A stretch of 64,000 bases of DNA from Bacillus atrophaeus (GTDB taxonomy: Bacteria > Bacillota > Bacilli > Bacillales > Bacillaceae): NCBI RefSeq assembly GCF_001584335.1, contig NZ_LSBB01000018.1:555506-619505 (forward strand), in the 5' to 3' direction. The notes below the pieces were generated by a model. The model was not told the origin of the DNA. It searched no databases and worked only from the letters and a program-made list of their open reading frames with translations. Below, in pieces: positions 18,594 to 27,054 of the stretch. The number at the start of each line of letters is the position of its first letter. The stretch's first letter is position 1. A program made the translations under genes and the position numbers.

Positions 18594-19994
18594 TTGAAAC
18601 GGCAACTTAAACTGTTTTTTGTCGTGCTGATCACAGCGGTCGTGGCTTCGGCGCTTACTTTGTTTATTACCGGCAATTCATCCATTCTCGGCGAGAAATC
18701 AGCCGGTACCGGAGATAGCAAATTCGATAAGCTGAATAAAGCATATGAGCAGATCAAAAGTGACTATTACAAAAAAACAGATGACGACAAATTAGTAGAC
18801 GGAGCAATTAAAGGAATGATTGAATCCCTGGACGATCCATATTCAACCTATATGAATCAAGAGGAAGGAAAATCATTTGAAGAAAGCATTTCCTCTTCCT
18901 TTGAGGGCATTGGCGCTCAAGTAGAGGAAAAAGACGGTGAGATCTTAATCGTATCACCGATAAAAGGATCGCCTGCCGAAAAAGCGGGAGTAAAACCGAA
19001 GGATCAAATCGTAAAAGTGAACGGCAAAAGCGTCAAAGGCATGAATGTGAATGAGGCTGTCGCTTTAATCCGCGGCAAAAAAGGCTCAAAAGTCAAGCTT
19101 GTGCTGAACAGAGCCGGTGTGGGAGAAATTGATCTATCTATTAAAAGAGATACCATTCCGGTAGAAACGGTATACTCCGAGATGAAAGAAAACAACATCG
19201 GAGAAATTCAAATTACATCATTCTCAGAATCAACTTCAAAAGAACTGACAGAAGCGATCAACAGCTTGGAGAAAAAAGGCGCCAAAGGCTATATCTTGGA
19301 CCTAAGAGGAAATCCGGGCGGCTTGATGGATGAGGCCCTTACAATGAGCAACCTGTTTATTGATAAGGGTAAAAATATCATGCAGGTTGAATATAAAGAT
19401 GGAACAAAAGAAGTCATGAAAGCAAAAAAAGACCGTCAAGTCACAAAACCGACTGTTGTCCTCGTGAATGACGGCACAGCAAGCGCCGCAGAAATTATGG
19501 CAGCGGCCCTTCACGAATCGTCAGGGATTCCGCTGATCGGAGAGACAACTTTCGGAAAAGGAACCGTGCAAACGGCTAAAGAATATGACGACGGTTCAAC
19601 AGTCAAACTGACGATGGCCAAATGGCTGACAGCGGACGGAGAATGGATTCACAAAAAAGGCATTACGCCTCAGGTGAAAGCGGCACTCCCTGATTATGCG
19701 AAGCTGCCGTATTTGGACGCTGATAAAACATATAAATCGGGTGATTCCGGCAATAACGTAAAAGTTGCCCAGCAAATGCTGAAGGCGCTTGGTTATAAAG
19801 TGAATGTCAACAGCACATATGACAAAGCGTTCGAAACGGTTGTGAAACAATTCCAAGCAAAAGAAAAGCTGAAAGAAACGGGCGTTCTTACTGGAGATAC
19901 AACGACAAAATTAATGACGGAACTGCAAGGAAAACTGTCCGACAATGATACTCAAATGAAACAAGCAATCGAAACCTTGAAGAAAAAGATGTAA
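18594..19994 (+). CDS. ctpA: carboxyl-terminal processing protease CtpA
   Basis: 466 residues, TTG start behind AAAGGTGGTG. An N-terminal membrane anchor (LFFVVLITAVVASALTLFI) is followed by a PDZ domain (residues ~95-180, LIVSPIKGSPAEKAGVKPKDQI). Then comes an S41 protease core with the catalytic Ser in DGTASAAEIMAAAL and Lys in TTFGKGTVQT. A peptidoglycan-binding domain lies at the C-terminus (NNVKVAQQMLKALGYKVN). It cleaves proteins at the outer membrane face. The longer C-terminal PG-binding module is normal for Bacillus CtpA/CtpB. Confidence 0.94.
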   Translation: MKRQLKLFFVVLITAVVASALTLFITGNSSILGEKSAGTGDSKFDKLNKAYEQIKSDYYKKTDDDKLVDGAIKGMIESLDDPYSTYMNQEEGKSFEESISSSFEGIGAQVEEKDGEILIVSPIKGSPAEKAGVKPKDQIVKVNGKSVKGMNVNEAVALIRGKKGSKVKLVLNRAGVGEIDLSIKRDTIPVETVYSEMKENNIGEIQITSFSESTSKELTEAINSLEKKGAKGYILDLRGNPGGLMDEALTMSNLFIDKGKNIMQVEYKDGTKEVMKAKKDRQVTKPTVVLVNDGTASAAEIMAAALHESSGIPLIGETTFGKGTVQTAKEYDDGSTVKLTMAKWLTADGEWIHKKGITPQVKAALPDYAKLPYLDADKTYKSGDSGNNVKVAQQMLKALGYKVNVNSTYDKAFETVVKQFQAKEKLKETGVLTGDTTTKLMTELQGKLSDNDTQMKQAIETLKKKM

Positions 19995-19995
19995 A

Positions 19996-20032
19996 GAAAA
20001 AACCATACGCAGAGACCCGCGTATGGTTTTTT
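19996..20032. terminator. terminator ctpA/yodF
   Basis: Stem ACCATACGC/GCGTATGGT flanked by A- and T-runs, between converging genes. Confidence 0.88.
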
Positions 20033-21521
20033 ATGCGCCTTTTTGATTTGGATTTGAAGGTCGCTGCTTATTAAATAAGCCTTCAATTACAGGGTTAGTC
20101 CCTGCTTTTTTCACAAATAACGGGTTGAGGATCACAACAGCGGCAACGTTTGCTGCCAAGCCCCAGAATCCCTCGTAAATACCGTGTGAAGACTGTGTGA
20201 TATACACAGTAAAAGTAACAGCGAGTCCGGCTAATAAACCGATAATCGTCGCTTCTCTCGTTTGCTTTTTCCAAAACAGGCTCACGGCGATGGCCGGGAA
20301 AATCTGAACCATGCCGGAAACACCTAAAAGCTGCAGCGTCACTAGCGCAGTCGGGAAGAGCATTCCGAAAAGCAAAGCAAGCCCGATTACGACAAACACC
20401 ATTGATCGGGTGATCATTGTCAATTTCTTTTGAGAAACATTCGGATGAAGCAAGTCGCGATATAAGTTGTTCGCGAATAAATTAGACGCCCCGATTGCCA
20501 TAATGGAACACGGAATAAGTGAAGCAAGGGCAATGGTAGAGTAAGCAAACCCTTGTGCGACGCCGCCATACGACATTTGAATTAAATGAAGAAGCGCCAG
20601 TCTCGGATTTGTATCCTCAGGCAAAACAAGAAACGCAATAAAGCCAAGAAAAATGACAAGAATCAGCACGATATTATAAAGCGGCAAAAACATGCTGTTC
20701 TTCCTGACGGCATCAGCGCTTTTGGCCGTAAAAACGCCAGTGGCGGCATGGGCCCACATAAACAGGGCCAAAGCGGACACAATAGAGGCTGTGATAAACC
20801 ACGGGATGCCTTTAGGGCCTTCTGTCGGAATCGTCAGCATTTGCGGCGCTTCTTTCACCAGCGTATCTATCATCGGCGTCCAGCCGTTAAAGTGAATGAT
20901 CGGAAGAGACACAACCATAAACAGCATAATCACCCATACTAAAATATCTTTAATAATAGCAGTGTATGTAGGTCCTTTAATTCCGCTGAAAAATGTGTAA
21001 AGAGCTACAAGAATAAATGAAATAATCACAACGAACTTTACGTTAATATAACCTGTTCCTGCAACCTGAAGCGTGTCTTGTATTCCGCTTAGCTGAAGAC
21101 AAATATACGGAATCAGCATGAACACGCCGACAATGGCGACAAGGCTTGCCAAAAGTTTGCTGTCGAAGCGTTCTCGCGCATAATCGGCAAGTGTCGTTAA
21201 TTTGTGGATTTTTGCGACCTTCCAAAGCTTCGGCAAAAAGAAATAAGCGATAAAGTACGCTAAGACAGAGTAAGGGATGGCGAAAAAGGCGACACTGCCT
21301 CCTGTATAAGCGGTACTAGTAAGCCCTAAGAATGTATAGGCGGTGTATAGATCTGCCCCAACTAAAAACCAGACGAGAAGCCCGCCAAAGCGCCTGCCTC
21401 CGACAGACCACTCTTCAACAGATGTTCTGGAGGATTTGTCTCTTCCAGCGACAAAACCGATACAGACAACAGTTAAAACAATAACGGCTGTGATAAGAAG
21501 TGCGGTTAAATTACCTTGCAT
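20031..21521 (-). CDS. yodF: sodium:solute symporter YodF
   Basis: 496 residues with about 13 membrane helices, SSS family (PanF/PutP-like). Family landmarks: EWSVGGRRFGGLLVWFLVGADLYTAYTFLG near the N-terminus, FSGIKGPTYTAIIKDILVW, and IPCSIMAIGASNLFANNLYRDL. It should import an organic solute with sodium; the substrate is not evident. The preceding gene overlaps its start, forming a two-gene unit, as often seen for SSS carriers with a small DUF3311-type membrane partner. Confidence 0.9.
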   Translation of the reverse strand: MQGNLTALLITAVIVLTVVCIGFVAGRDKSSRTSVEEWSVGGRRFGGLLVWFLVGADLYTAYTFLGLTSTAYTGGSVAFFAIPYSVLAYFIAYFFLPKLWKVAKIHKLTTLADYARERFDSKLLASLVAIVGVFMLIPYICLQLSGIQDTLQVAGTGYINVKFVVIISFILVALYTFFSGIKGPTYTAIIKDILVWVIMLFMVVSLPIIHFNGWTPMIDTLVKEAPQMLTIPTEGPKGIPWFITASIVSALALFMWAHAATGVFTAKSADAVRKNSMFLPLYNIVLILVIFLGFIAFLVLPEDTNPRLALLHLIQMSYGGVAQGFAYSTIALASLIPCSIMAIGASNLFANNLYRDLLHPNVSQKKLTMITRSMVFVVIGLALLFGMLFPTALVTLQLLGVSGMVQIFPAIAVSLFWKKQTREATIIGLLAGLAVTFTVYITQSSHGIYEGFWGLAANVAAVVILNPLFVKKAGTNPVIEGLFNKQRPSNPNQKGA

Positions 21522-21721
21522 TATTCAATTCCTCCATCTTTTTTCTGCAACCTATAAATACACAATGAGCATAATGGTGTGATGACAATCCACAGCAGCA
21601 GCCAAAGGTGGAAAAAAGGAAGCCCGAACATAATCGGTTCAATCCGGTTAACCAGCGGAAGCAGCGCGAGCTGACCGAAGGGTAAGAGAATAAAAAGGAT
21701 AATCAGTGCTTTTTTTACCAT
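21521..21721 (-). CDS. small membrane partner of the YodF symporter
   Basis: 66 residues with two hydrophobic helices (ALIILFILLPFGQLALLPLVN and FHLWLLLWIVITPLCSLCIY). Layout and position match DUF3311-type proteins encoded before SSS-family symporters. Its final base is the first base of yodF, so the two are translationally linked. Probably an accessory subunit of the transporter. Confidence 0.8.
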   Translation of the reverse strand: MVKKALIILFILLPFGQLALLPLVNRIEPIMFGLPFFHLWLLLWIVITPLCSLCIYRLQKKDGGIE

Positions 21722-21836
21722 TTACTTTCCCCCTGAAACGTGATAATGCTCATTATCATAGCAGTTGTAAGATAAGATCACAAGATAATTATTAGAAAAA
21801 AGCGATTTTTTAAATTACTTTATTCAAACACATTGT

Positions 21837-21889
21837 TTGCATTCCGAAAAAAATAAAATTACAATATTAAATATCTCGAAATCAAGATA
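21837..21889 (+). promoter_or_regulatory. mhqED promoter and MhqR operator
   Basis: TTGCAT at 21837-21842, 17-bp spacer, TACAAT at 21860-21865. An inverted repeat TATCTCGA/TCAAGATA (one mismatch, 2-bp centre) lies at 21872-21889, at the expected transcription start. This matches the TATCTCGA-type repeat bound by the MarR-family quinone sensor MhqR in B. subtilis. Repression relieved by quinones is inferred. Confidence 0.8.
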
Positions 21890-21904
21890 AATAGGAGTGG
21901 GAAA

Positions 21905-22828
21905 ATGAAAACAGCAGGGTTGCATCATGTCACTGCATTTGCAAAAGATCCTCAAGAGAATCTGCGTTTTTATACAGAGGTGCTGGGGCTTCGCCTCGTT
22001 AAAAAAACAGTCAATTTTGATGATCCCGGAACATATCATTTTTATTTCGGCAACCAAAACGGTGAGCCTGGCACGATTATCACGTTCTTTCCTTTCCAAG
22101 GGAGCGGCCGGGGGACTGTAGGCAAAGGCCAGGCGGGAAGAATCTATTTTTCAGTGCCGAAAGGGTCGCTCTTTTTCTGGAAAACAAGACTTGAAAAAAA
22201 TGGACTGCAAGTAACGGAACAGACATTGTTGTCTGAACAAATTCTTTTGTTTCATGATACGGAGGACCTCCCGCTCGCCATTATGGAAGATGCCCAAAGT
22301 AAAAAAAGCGAATGGACGGCGGAAGGTATAACAAAAAACGAGGCAATCCTAGGGATAAAAGGGGCTTTGCTTTATTCTTACGCCCCAGAAGCGACCATTC
22401 AATTTTTGATTGAAAAGTTTGGATACAACAAAATCCAGGAAGAGGATCAAATTGTAAGACTCAAATCCTCCGCGGATATAGGCGATATCATCGACGTCCA
22501 TCTGCGTCCTGAAAAAAGAGGATCAGGCGGTTATGGCACCGTTCATCACGTGGCATTTCGAACAACAAGTGAGGAACAGGCGAAGTGGAAGGACGTGCTT
22601 CTGGCTGAACGCCTTTCATCCTCAGAAATCCTTGACAGAGAATATTTCACATCTATTTATTTTCGGGAACGAGGAGGCATTTTATTTGAAATGGCGACAG
22701 ATGATCCGGGATTTATGACAGATGAGACATTTGAAGAACTTGGCACCTCGCTGAAGCTTCCGGAATGGCTGGAAAAGCACCGAAAACAAATTACTGACAT
22801 ACTGCCGGGCATTAAGGGGGATATATAA
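21905..22828 (+). CDS. mhqE: ring-cleavage dioxygenase MhqE (YodE)
   Basis: 307 residues, start after ATAGGAGTGGGAAA. Vicinal-oxygen-chelate (glyoxalase-fold) protein in two halves. Metal ligands are likely in GLHHVTAFA near residue 7, TVHHVAFRT near residue 217 and LFEMATDDPGF (Glu) near residue 262. The family degrades hydroquinone-type compounds. It is followed directly by mhqD; both belong to the MhqR regulon for quinone stress. Confidence 0.9.
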   Translation: MKTAGLHHVTAFAKDPQENLRFYTEVLGLRLVKKTVNFDDPGTYHFYFGNQNGEPGTIITFFPFQGSGRGTVGKGQAGRIYFSVPKGSLFFWKTRLEKNGLQVTEQTLLSEQILLFHDTEDLPLAIMEDAQSKKSEWTAEGITKNEAILGIKGALLYSYAPEATIQFLIEKFGYNKIQEEDQIVRLKSSADIGDIIDVHLRPEKRGSGGYGTVHHVAFRTTSEEQAKWKDVLLAERLSSSEILDREYFTSIYFRERGGILFEMATDDPGFMTDETFEELGTSLKLPEWLEKHRKQITDILPGIKGDI

Positions 22829-23431
22829 ATGAAATATATTTATGAAAAAGGAACATCTGACAATGTACTGCTGCTGCTGCACGGAACCGGAGGAAATGAG
22901 CATGATCTTCTCTCGCTCGGACGTTTCATAGACCCGGACGCTCATCTGCTCGGTGTCAGGGGATCAGTGCTTGAACATGGTATGCCTCGCTTTTTCAAAC
23001 GGCTGAGTGAAGGTGTGTTTGATGAGGAAGATTTGGTTGAACGGACAAAAGAATTAAAGGATTTTATCGACGAAGCGGCCGAGACGCTTGAATTCAATCG
23101 GAATAACGTCATTGCGGCTGGATATTCAAATGGTGCAAATATCGCCGCAAGCCTGCTCTTTCACTTTGGCGGAGCAGTAAAGGGAGCCATTCTTCACCAT
23201 CCGATGGTTCCGATTCGCGGATTGGAACTTCCAGATATGAAAGGATTGCCTGTATTTATCGGAGCGGGTAAGCATGACCCTTTATGCACGAGAGCAGAAA
23301 CAGAGGAACTTCAGCAATATTTGAATGAAGCAGGAGCCTCTACTGCCGTTTATTGGCAAGAAGGAGGACATCAGCTTACACAGCAGGAAGCGGAACAGGC
23401 GCGGATGTGGTACCAAGACGCTTTTCTATAA
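22829..23431 (+). CDS. mhqD: hydrolase MhqD (YodD), phospholipase/carboxylesterase family
   Basis: 200 residues. The ATG lies immediately after the mhqE stop; the ribosome site GGGGGATAT is in the mhqE tail. Alpha/beta hydrolase: LLLLHGTGGNEHDL (oxyanion region), AAGYSNGANIAASLL with nucleophile Ser in GYSNG, GAGKHDPLC (Asp) and EGGHQLT (His). Helps detoxify quinone-derived or electrophilic compounds together with MhqE. Confidence 0.9.
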   Translation: MKYIYEKGTSDNVLLLLHGTGGNEHDLLSLGRFIDPDAHLLGVRGSVLEHGMPRFFKRLSEGVFDEEDLVERTKELKDFIDEAAETLEFNRNNVIAAGYSNGANIAASLLFHFGGAVKGAILHHPMVPIRGLELPDMKGLPVFIGAGKHDPLCTRAETEELQQYLNEAGASTAVYWQEGGHQLTQQEAEQARMWYQDAFL

Positions 23432-23471
23432 AAAAAACCTTAGTCCGGTATGACCGGACTAAGGTTTTTTT
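23431..23471. terminator. bidirectional terminator mhqD/yodC
   Basis: Long stem AACCTTAGTCCGG/CCGGACTAAGGTT with A- and T-runs. Confidence 0.92.
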
Positions 23472-23478
23472 CAAATGC

Positions 23479-24087
23479 TTACAGCCACGTCGAAACCTCT
23501 GATACAGGCAGACGGTTGCTTTGATGAGCAGGCTTTACTGCTTTGCCGATTGAAATCAGCATGACCGGAACAAAGCGGTCGCTTACGTCAAATTGCTCTT
23601 GAAATTGCTCTTTGTTAAATCCGCCGATTGCGCAAGTATCATAACCTTTCGCTTTTGCGGCAATCATAAGCTGCATAGCAGCCAATGAAGCATTTAAGAA
23701 AGCAGAATCACGGGCGAATTGTTCATTTTGATAAGCGCCGTTAATCTGGCCGAGCAGCGTTTGTTTAATGTCATCTGTGATGAGGCCTTGCTTTGCCAAT
23801 TCTCCGTATACGTCTTCACCATTTTCATTTGCTTTTAAATCGCCTAAAACAGCAACGACGGCAGATGATTCGATGATTTGCTTTTGGTTATAGGCTACCG
23901 GCAATAGGGCTGCTTTTGCTTCATCGCTGTGGAACACAGTGAAATGCCAATGCTGAAGGTTCCAAGCGGATGGCGCTTTCGTTGTAAGCTCCAATAGCTC
24001 AGTCATTTCTTCTTTCGAAATTGTTGCATTCTTATCGTATTCTTTTACTGATGCACGCTGTTGTAAAATATCCAGTGTATTCGTCAT
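23479..24087 (-). CDS. yodC: nitroreductase-family oxidoreductase YodC
   Basis: 202 residues, start behind AGGAGGAAATACT. FMN-binding nitroreductase fold: RASVKEYDKNATISKEEMTEL (Arg and phosphate contacts), TKAPSAWNLQHWHFTVF, then GYDTCAIGGF and the C-terminal ISIGKAVKPAHQSNRLP. It probably reduces quinones or azo compounds with NAD(P)H. In B. subtilis it is repressed by the divergently placed YodB. Confidence 0.92.
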   Translation of the reverse strand: MTNTLDILQQRASVKEYDKNATISKEEMTELLELTTKAPSAWNLQHWHFTVFHSDEAKAALLPVAYNQKQIIESSAVVAVLGDLKANENGEDVYGELAKQGLITDDIKQTLLGQINGAYQNEQFARDSAFLNASLAAMQLMIAAKAKGYDTCAIGGFNKEQFQEQFDVSDRFVPVMLISIGKAVKPAHQSNRLPVSEVSTWL

Positions 24088-24212
24088 AGTATTTCCTCCT
24101 CCAATTAAACGTGGTATGATAGTAGAAAAGTTAGAAACTTACTAAATGTAACTCGAGAACTCATTTTAATTGATCATTTAATTCTTGTCAATAAATGAAA
24201 GGATGAAGACAT

Positions 24213-24548
24213 GTGGGATTTACAATGTGCCCTAAAATGGAATCTGCTTTTTCTTTATTAGGAAAACGATGGAATGGCCTTATCATCCATGTATTAATGG
24301 ACGGCCCAAAACGATTTAAAGAGATAACTGAAACAATTCCGATGATCAGCCAAAAAATGCTGGCTGAACGGCTGAAAGAGCTTGAACAAATGAAGATCGT
24401 TGAGCGGCAGGTGCTGCCGGAAACCCCTGTGAAAGTGATCTATAATCTAACCGAAAAGGGAACAGCTCTGCAAGCTGTTTTTCAAGAAATGCAAACATGG
24501 GCGGATAAGTTTTGTGAGCCGGAAGAGGCTGATCACCATGAGAAATAA
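24213..24548 (+). CDS. yodB: MarR/DUF24-family redox-sensing repressor YodB
   Basis: 111 residues; GTG start after AAAGGATGAAGACAT. HxlR/DUF24 winged helix: MCPKMESAFSLLGKRWNGLIIHVL, then RFKEITETIPMISQKMLAERLKELEQ (recognition helix). The conserved sensing Cys6 and Cys101 are present. The additional C-terminal Cys (position 108 in B. subtilis) is absent here, replaced by His. It represses yodC, azoR1 and spx in B. subtilis in response to quinones and diamide. The divergent yodC-yodB spacer should hold its operator. Confidence 0.92.
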   Translation: MGFTMCPKMESAFSLLGKRWNGLIIHVLMDGPKRFKEITETIPMISQKMLAERLKELEQMKIVERQVLPETPVKVIYNLTEKGTALQAVFQEMQTWADKFCEPEEADHHEK

Positions 24549-24590
24549 AAATACAGCAGGAATAAACCGGGGGAGCTAAAAAGGGGATTA

Positions 24591-24751
24591 CACGTTGTAA
24601 CGTGCTGAACAGAGGGACACCGTTCTAATGAAAGAACGTAACCTGAAAGGCGAGTCGGCAAAGCGGTTTTTGAAACCTTCAGAATGACGGGCATTAGACA
24701 ATCCAAAATTGATTCATGACGTTTCCATCGCTTTGTTGGAAACGTTTTTTA
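24591..24751 (+). ncRNA. candidate structured RNA ending in an intrinsic terminator
   Basis: Between yodB and the permease remnant are several consecutive helices. CACGT/ACGTG lies at 24591-24604, and CGTTCT/AGAACG at 24621-24638. CTGAAAGG at 24643 can pair with CCTTCAG at 24676, and GGTTT/AAACC at 24665-24677 is an alternative. TCTAATG at 24624-24630 is complementary to CATTAGA at 24692-24698, giving a possible pseudoknot or switch. The terminator at 24719-24751 (ACGTTTCCA/TGGAAACGT plus T-run) closes it. The pairing is seen; that it is a regulatory RNA rather than a decorated yodB trailer is inference. No known riboswitch class recognised. Confidence 0.4.
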
Positions 24752-24764
24752 TTTGCCCATAAAC

Positions 24765-24807
24765 ACGATGATTAAGAGGAGGCAAAGCATTTCTTCTTAA
24801 TCATCGT
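24765..24807. repeat. 13-bp perfect inverted repeat
   Basis: ACGATGATTAAGA at 24765-24777 and TCTTAATCATCGT at 24795-24807, with a 17-base centre. No T-run follows directly, so it is not a standard terminator. It lies between the structured-RNA candidate and the permease remnant. Confidence 0.7.
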
Positions 24808-24855
24808 GCGGGCGATTTTTAAAATTGACTTCTAGTCTTCAATAACTGGCCATGA

Positions 24856-25110
24856 ATAATTACGACTGCCGGGATGGTAGCGCCATTGATGGCGGCGAAT
24901 ACAGTCAACCCGGGATTGATGGTGCTTGCAACCGGAGCTGGAAGTGTGATTGCCTGCGATGTAAACGATGCTGGCTTTTGGATGGTCAAAGAGTTTTTCG
25001 GCCTGACTGTGAAGGAAACATTTCAAACGTGGACTTTGCTGTCAACAATTCTTTCAGTAACCGGACTCGGCTGTGTTTTATTATTGGCGAGGGTTTCTTT
25101 AATATCTGTA
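24856..25110 (+). pseudogene. yojA: GntP-family permease remnant (position of yojA)
   Basis: The frame reads TTAGMVAPLMAANTVNPGLMVLATGAGSVIACDVNDAGFWMVKEFFGLTVKETFQTW then TLLSTILSVTGLGCVLLLA, the C-terminal ~80 residues of gluconate/anion permeases of the GntP family. Everything before this (several hundred residues) is missing, and a stop lies just upstream with signs of a frameshift. B. subtilis 168 has an intact GntP-type gene, yojA, at this place. Here it has been lost by deletion and decay. Confidence 0.75.
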
Positions 25111-25250
25111 GCGGGTCCGGGTTGTTTTGAACCATTGGCGAGTAAGCTCACAATCATAAACGAAAAAAATGATTTATCAAGATTCGCCCAATCGTTTTTT
25201 CTCCTGTATGAATACCTTTAATATAGGCAGACATAAAGGAGGAAAAGAAG

Positions 25251-25496
25251 ATGTACCCTCATCATGCATATTATCGCGGGAATCCAGGACCTGCAGGTTA
25301 TCCGGCGCGAAATCCTTTTTTGTTTGGCGCTCCTTTAGTCGGCGGTTTGTTAGGCGGTTTTCTCGGGAGTGCTCTGTTTAACTATCCAAGGCCATATCCT
25401 TATCCGCCTCCGTCTCCATACGGATACGGGGGCGTCCCCTACGGCCAGGGGCCAGGCGTGCCATACGGCGGCGGAGGCTATCCCTCTTATTATTAG
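25251..25496 (+). CDS. yojB: YojB, Pro/Gly/Tyr-rich spore-type protein
   Basis: 81 residues from ATG behind AAAGGAGGAAAAGAAG. The N-terminus is HHAYYRGNPGPAGYPARNP, followed by a hydrophobic Gly-rich segment (GAPLVGGLLGGFLGSALF) and a Pro/Tyr/Gly tail (PYPYPPPSPYGYGG). The composition suggests a spore-coat or cell-surface peptide. Length is near that of B. subtilis YojB. Function unknown. Confidence 0.78.
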   Translation: MYPHHAYYRGNPGPAGYPARNPFLFGAPLVGGLLGGFLGSALFNYPRPYPYPPPSPYGYGGVPYGQGPGVPYGGGGYPSYY

Positions 25497-25497
25497 T

Positions 25498-25530
25498 AAA
25501 AACGGTCTGCATAAGATGCAGACCGTTTTT
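25498..25530. terminator. terminator yojB/gerT
   Basis: Stem AACGGTCTGCAT/ATGCAGACCGTT flanked by A- and T-runs. Confidence 0.9.
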
Positions 25531-25985
25531 CACCTCATGATTTCAACCTCGGACAGATTGTAATCATCGTACTTTAAAAACATGACTTCCAGCAGGCCGT
25601 CTTTATATACCGCTTTTGTGCCTTTGCGCTTCACCAAGCTTGGGAGGACCACCTTTTTTTGCTGATCCTTTTGGGGGAAATTCTCTAAGAACAGCGCCTG
25701 TGAAGTATGCTTGATTTTGATGTTATCAATCTGCTCTTTGGCGGCGGGGATTTTTACAAAAACATGATCCGCTGTTTCGAATATATCGATCTCTGGAGCG
25801 GCGTCCATTGATTTTTCTTTTTTGGGAAGCGGATCGCGAAATGGAAATTGAGCCGCATGATTAGAACCGAACACGCTTTCCATGACGCGATTTACATAGT
25901 CCTCTACATCTTTTGGATCTGCATTTTTTAAAGCTTCCTTTGAAAATTGATTTTGGAAAGGGAAATACTTGTTCCATTCAAACAT
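25530..25985 (-). CDS. gerT: spore germination/coat protein GerT
   Basis: 151 residues from the ATG of MFEWNKYFPF; a nine-residue longer reading exists without a better ribosome site. Related to CotM and small heat-shock (alpha-crystallin) proteins: IDIFETADHVFVKIPAAKEQIDNIKIKHTSQALFLENFP and KAVYKDGLLEVMFLK, but without the classic A-x-x-x-n-G-v-L motif in perfect form. GerT is a sigma-K-dependent spore coat protein needed for normal germination in B. subtilis. Confidence 0.88.
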   Translation of the reverse strand: MFEWNKYFPFQNQFSKEALKNADPKDVEDYVNRVMESVFGSNHAAQFPFRDPLPKKEKSMDAAPEIDIFETADHVFVKIPAAKEQIDNIKIKHTSQALFLENFPQKDQQKKVVLPSLVKRKGTKAVYKDGLLEVMFLKYDDYNLSEVEIMR

Positions 25986-26083
25986 CTCATCACAGCCTTT
26001 CTTAACGGACAAAATAGTATATGCCCACTCGATCTTTCACGTGATATAATATAAGCTGCTCTAAAGAAAGGCAGGGGGTTGAT

Positions 26084-26980
26084 TTGTACAATTCTTCAAC
26101 TAAAAAAGGGATCATTTATACAGCGGTTTCATTTGTGCTGTGGGGATTATTTCCGCTCTATTGGAAGCTGTTGGAGCATCTTCCCGCACTTGATATTTTG
26201 GCCCACCGCATCATATGGTCGTTTGTGTTTATGTGCATAGTGCTGGCTGTTTTGCGCCAGTGGAAAACGGGCTGGAAGGAACTTCTTTCTTTAAAAAAGA
26301 AAGGCGGTTTTTTGTCGCTTCTGCTTGCCTCTGTTTTAATTTCCATCAATTGGTTTGTGTACATATGGGCTGTGAATCACGGCTTTTTGCTTGAGGCAAG
26401 TCTGGGTTACTATATTAATCCGCTTGTATCTGTATTGCTTGGCATTTTATTTCTAAAAGAAAGACTGAACCGGCTGCAGATTGTGGCCGTGTCTATTGCA
26501 GCGGCGGCTGTCATTATTTCTGCGTTCCAATACGGTTCAATTCCTTATATTGCGCTTCTCTTAGCATTCAGTTTTGGCTTGTACGGACTATGTAAAAAAA
26601 GAACAAGTCTTCCGAGCGCAATCGGTTTGACTCTGGAAACATTACTGATCACCCCGGCGGCTCTTTGTTATTTGTTGCTGGGCGCCCATCAATCTGCATC
26701 GGCGGCGGTCAGCGGGGGAACCTGGCTTCTTCTCTTTTTTGCCGGCATATTTACCGCATTGCCGCTTCTGTTGTTCGCTGAAGGGGCGAAACGCCTGCCG
26801 CTTTATCAAGTGGGAATTCTGCAATATATAGCACCGACGATTACCTTGCTGCTTGGGGTGTTTGTTTACCATGAAGCATTTACGGGATCAAAAGCCTTTA
26901 CGTTTGCCTGTATATGGGCTGCACTGCTTTTGTTTACTTTTTCACAAGTGAAATGGAAGCGGATATCAAAAAGCCATTAA
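26084..26980 (+). CDS. yojE: EamA/RarD-family transporter YojE
   Basis: 298 residues, TTG start behind GCAGGGGGTTGAT. Ten predicted membrane helices in two EamA repeats: GIIYTAVSFVLWGLFPLYWKLLEHLPALDILAHRIIWSF at the start and PLLLFAEGAKRLPLYQVGILQYIAPTITLLLGVFVYHE near the end. RarD subfamily of the drug/metabolite superfamily; the substrate is unknown. The palindrome AAAAAGCC...GGCTTTT at 26971-26996 after it is a weak terminator. Confidence 0.9.
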   Translation: MYNSSTKKGIIYTAVSFVLWGLFPLYWKLLEHLPALDILAHRIIWSFVFMCIVLAVLRQWKTGWKELLSLKKKGGFLSLLLASVLISINWFVYIWAVNHGFLLEASLGYYINPLVSVLLGILFLKERLNRLQIVAVSIAAAAVIISAFQYGSIPYIALLLAFSFGLYGLCKKRTSLPSAIGLTLETLLITPAALCYLLLGAHQSASAAVSGGTWLLLFFAGIFTALPLLLFAEGAKRLPLYQVGILQYIAPTITLLLGVFVYHEAFTGSKAFTFACIWAALLLFTFSQVKWKRISKSH

Positions 26981-27054
26981 GCCCTTTGGCTTTTCAGCGG
27001 CAGCTTAGATGAGTATAATCATTTCATGTATGTATGACATAAAGGAGCTGTACG

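Noticed and set aside
24765..24807. 13-bp inverted repeat as a terminator
   Set aside because: The downstream arm is followed by GCGGGCG, not a T-run.
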